A DNA stretch of 64,000 nt, from the NCBI RefSeq assembly GCF_021018745.1, contig NZ_CP063845.1, forward strand, positions 2,356,001 to 2,420,000, in the 5' to 3' direction. The notes beneath the pieces were generated by a model that saw nothing but the letters and a program-made list of their open reading frames with translations, was not told where the DNA came from and searched no databases. The DNA is from Gloeobacter morelensis MG652769 (lineage in GTDB: Bacteria > Cyanobacteriota > Cyanobacteriia > Gloeobacterales > Gloeobacteraceae). Below are positions 63,055 to 64,000 of this stretch, one piece after another. Every line of letters starts with the position of its first letter. Within the stretch, counting starts at the first letter, position 1. The translations under genes were made by a program, and so were the position numbers.

Positions 63055-63108
63055 GTTGACTGCGCTTTTGCTGCTCCTATCCCGTCCCGCCTACCGCCAG
63101 GAACCGCC

Positions 63109-64000
63109 ATGTCCGGATACGTCGATCGCCATAGAGTTTCTAATTACGAGCCGACTTCGCTCCGCTCGCTCGCCCAGCTTGTCACCCCGGCGCCGCTCTT
63201 CTCGCTGGGAACTATCCTGCTGCTGCTGACGCTCCTGATTGGCCTGGGGCTGAGTTTTATTCCCTGGCAGCAGTCGGTGGTGGGCAAGGGCAAGGTGATG
63301 GTGCTCTCGCCGATGCAGCGGCCCCAAAATATCGAGGCGCAGATTCCCGGTCGGCTGGTGCGCTGGAATATCCGGGAGGGTCAGCAGGTTCAAAAAGGCG
63401 CGGTTGTGGCCGAGCTTGCCGACCTCGATGCGAAGTTTCTCGACAGCAACCAGCTTGCCCGCCTCGCACAGCAACAGCGCGTGCTGGTCGCCAAACGCAC
63501 CGCCGCCCAAAGCCGCATCGGCTCGATCGCCGCTCAGGTGACGGCCCTCGAAGGTTCGCGCGGTCTCGCCATTCCGGCCGCCCGGCAAAAAGCCGCTCAG
63601 AGCGTCGATCGCGAGCGCGCCTTCCGCCAGAGCCTGGAGGCGGCCGAAGCCAACCTCACCACCGCCAGCCTCAACGTCGAACGCCTGCGCGAACTGCACA
63701 GCAAGGGTCTGCGCTCTACCCGCGATCTTGAAGTGGCCGAAAACGACTTTGTCAAAGCGCGCACCGAGAGCGACCGCGCCGGTGCCGCTTTAGATGCCGC
63801 CCGCCGCGAGGTGAGCGTCGGCCGATTCGACCAGGACAAAGTCGTCTTCGACACCGCCGCCGGTCTGGCCAGTGCCCGCGCCTCCCTCGCCTCGGCGCGG
63901 GAGACTTTAGCCACCATCGAAAGCGACATCCTCAAGCTCGATGTCGATATCGAGAATCTGCGCTCGCGCACCGAGCAGCGCATCGTGCGCGCCCCGAGCG
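63109..64000 (+). CDS. HlyD-family membrane fusion protein, 5' part (runs off window)
   Basis: 297 codons are present with no stop. AGGAACC precedes ATG 63109. One N-terminal membrane helix (LGTILLLLTLLIGLGLSFI), a lipoyl-like segment (IEAQIPGRLVRWNIREGQQV, GAVVAELADLDAKFL), and a long coiled-coil hairpin ending with RSRTEQRIVRAP, the HlyD return. It bridges the inner-membrane exporter to an outer-membrane channel such as a TolC protein. Confidence 0.92.
   Translation, partial: MSGYVDRHRVSNYEPTSLRSLAQLVTPAPLFSLGTILLLLTLLIGLGLSFIPWQQSVVGKGKVMVLSPMQRPQNIEAQIPGRLVRWNIREGQQVQKGAVVAELADLDAKFLDSNQLARLAQQQRVLVAKRTAAQSRIGSIAAQVTALEGSRGLAIPAARQKAAQSVDRERAFRQSLEAAEANLTTASLNVERLRELHSKGLRSTRDLEVAENDFVKARTESDRAGAALDAARREVSVGRFDQDKVVFDTAAGLASARASLASARETLATIESDILKLDVDIENLRSRTEQRIVRAPS

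Noticed and set aside
1-64000. CRISPR arrays, rRNA operon, prophage
   Set aside because: No regularly spaced repeats of 25-40 bases, no rRNA motifs and no phage structural genes were seen.

Overview
The window is GC-rich, densely packed bacterial chromosome. The gene set is cyanobacterial: a DUF3285-type 58-residue membrane protein, a DUF1997 protein, a cyanobacterial zinc-ribbon-like small membrane protein, RNase J downstream of asd-dapA, and a Fut-type iron importer. High GC and several lineage-unusual features make an early-branching thylakoid-less cyanobacterium (Gloeobacter-like) my best guess; that assignment is inference. No rRNA, CRISPR array or phage structural module is visible.

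Layout. 0-5.5 kb: PadR regulator with the start of an ABC permease, a TolC-family protein, gyrB, and a YebC/PmpR regulator. 5.5-12.7 kb: a decayed accessory island beginning at a tRNA-Leu(UAG). It holds an Rpn-nuclease remnant, an unknown two-gene cassette with 11-bp iterons, a PD-(D/E)XK remnant, an IS4-type element inserted beside a truncated gene, and an IS630 element that splits an SRPBCC gene with a visible TA duplication. 12.7-24.7 kb: zinc alcohol dehydrogenase, DAHP synthase, a GIY-YIG protein, two large exported metallopeptidases, an unusual Clp_N-Uma2 fusion beside an ATP-grasp protein, and the DUF3285 protein. 25.0-29.7 kb: sulfate ABC importer operon ending in a DUF2490 protein. 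29.7-33.2 kb: RHH/ParE toxin-antitoxin pair, rlmN, two tandem paralogous exported helical proteins, and an acidic Trp/Asp/Gly-rich protein. 33.4-37.2 kb: iron(III) ABC importer with a good promoter. 37.8-41.2 kb: hybrid histidine kinase. 41.2-45.0 kb: asd-dapA-rnj. 45.0-50.5 kb: hybrid kinase, corA and topA on the minus strand. 50.5-51.7 kb: a borosin-type RiPP locus. 51.7-57.7 kb: rpiA, peroxiredoxin, DUF1997 protein, a Rieske oxygenase pair, priA. 58-64 kb: an exported repeat protein, a two-component system, and an ABC exporter with HlyD adaptor that runs off the window.

The most interesting system is the two-gene locus at 50565-51658. A tetrapyrrole-methylase-fold enzyme carries the borosin alpha-N-methyltransferase signature (YADGKPRMQTY, YGHPGVF). 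It is followed after 53 bases by a 78-residue peptide with a helical leader and a very hydrophobic C-terminal core. This is the architecture of a split borosin: methyltransferase in trans plus separate precursor. Second-tier observations are the Clp_N repeats fused to a catalytically degenerate Uma2 nuclease fold, 11-bp phased GTGA repeats around the 58.5-61.2 kb two-component/export region, and the iteron-controlled unknown cassette in the island.
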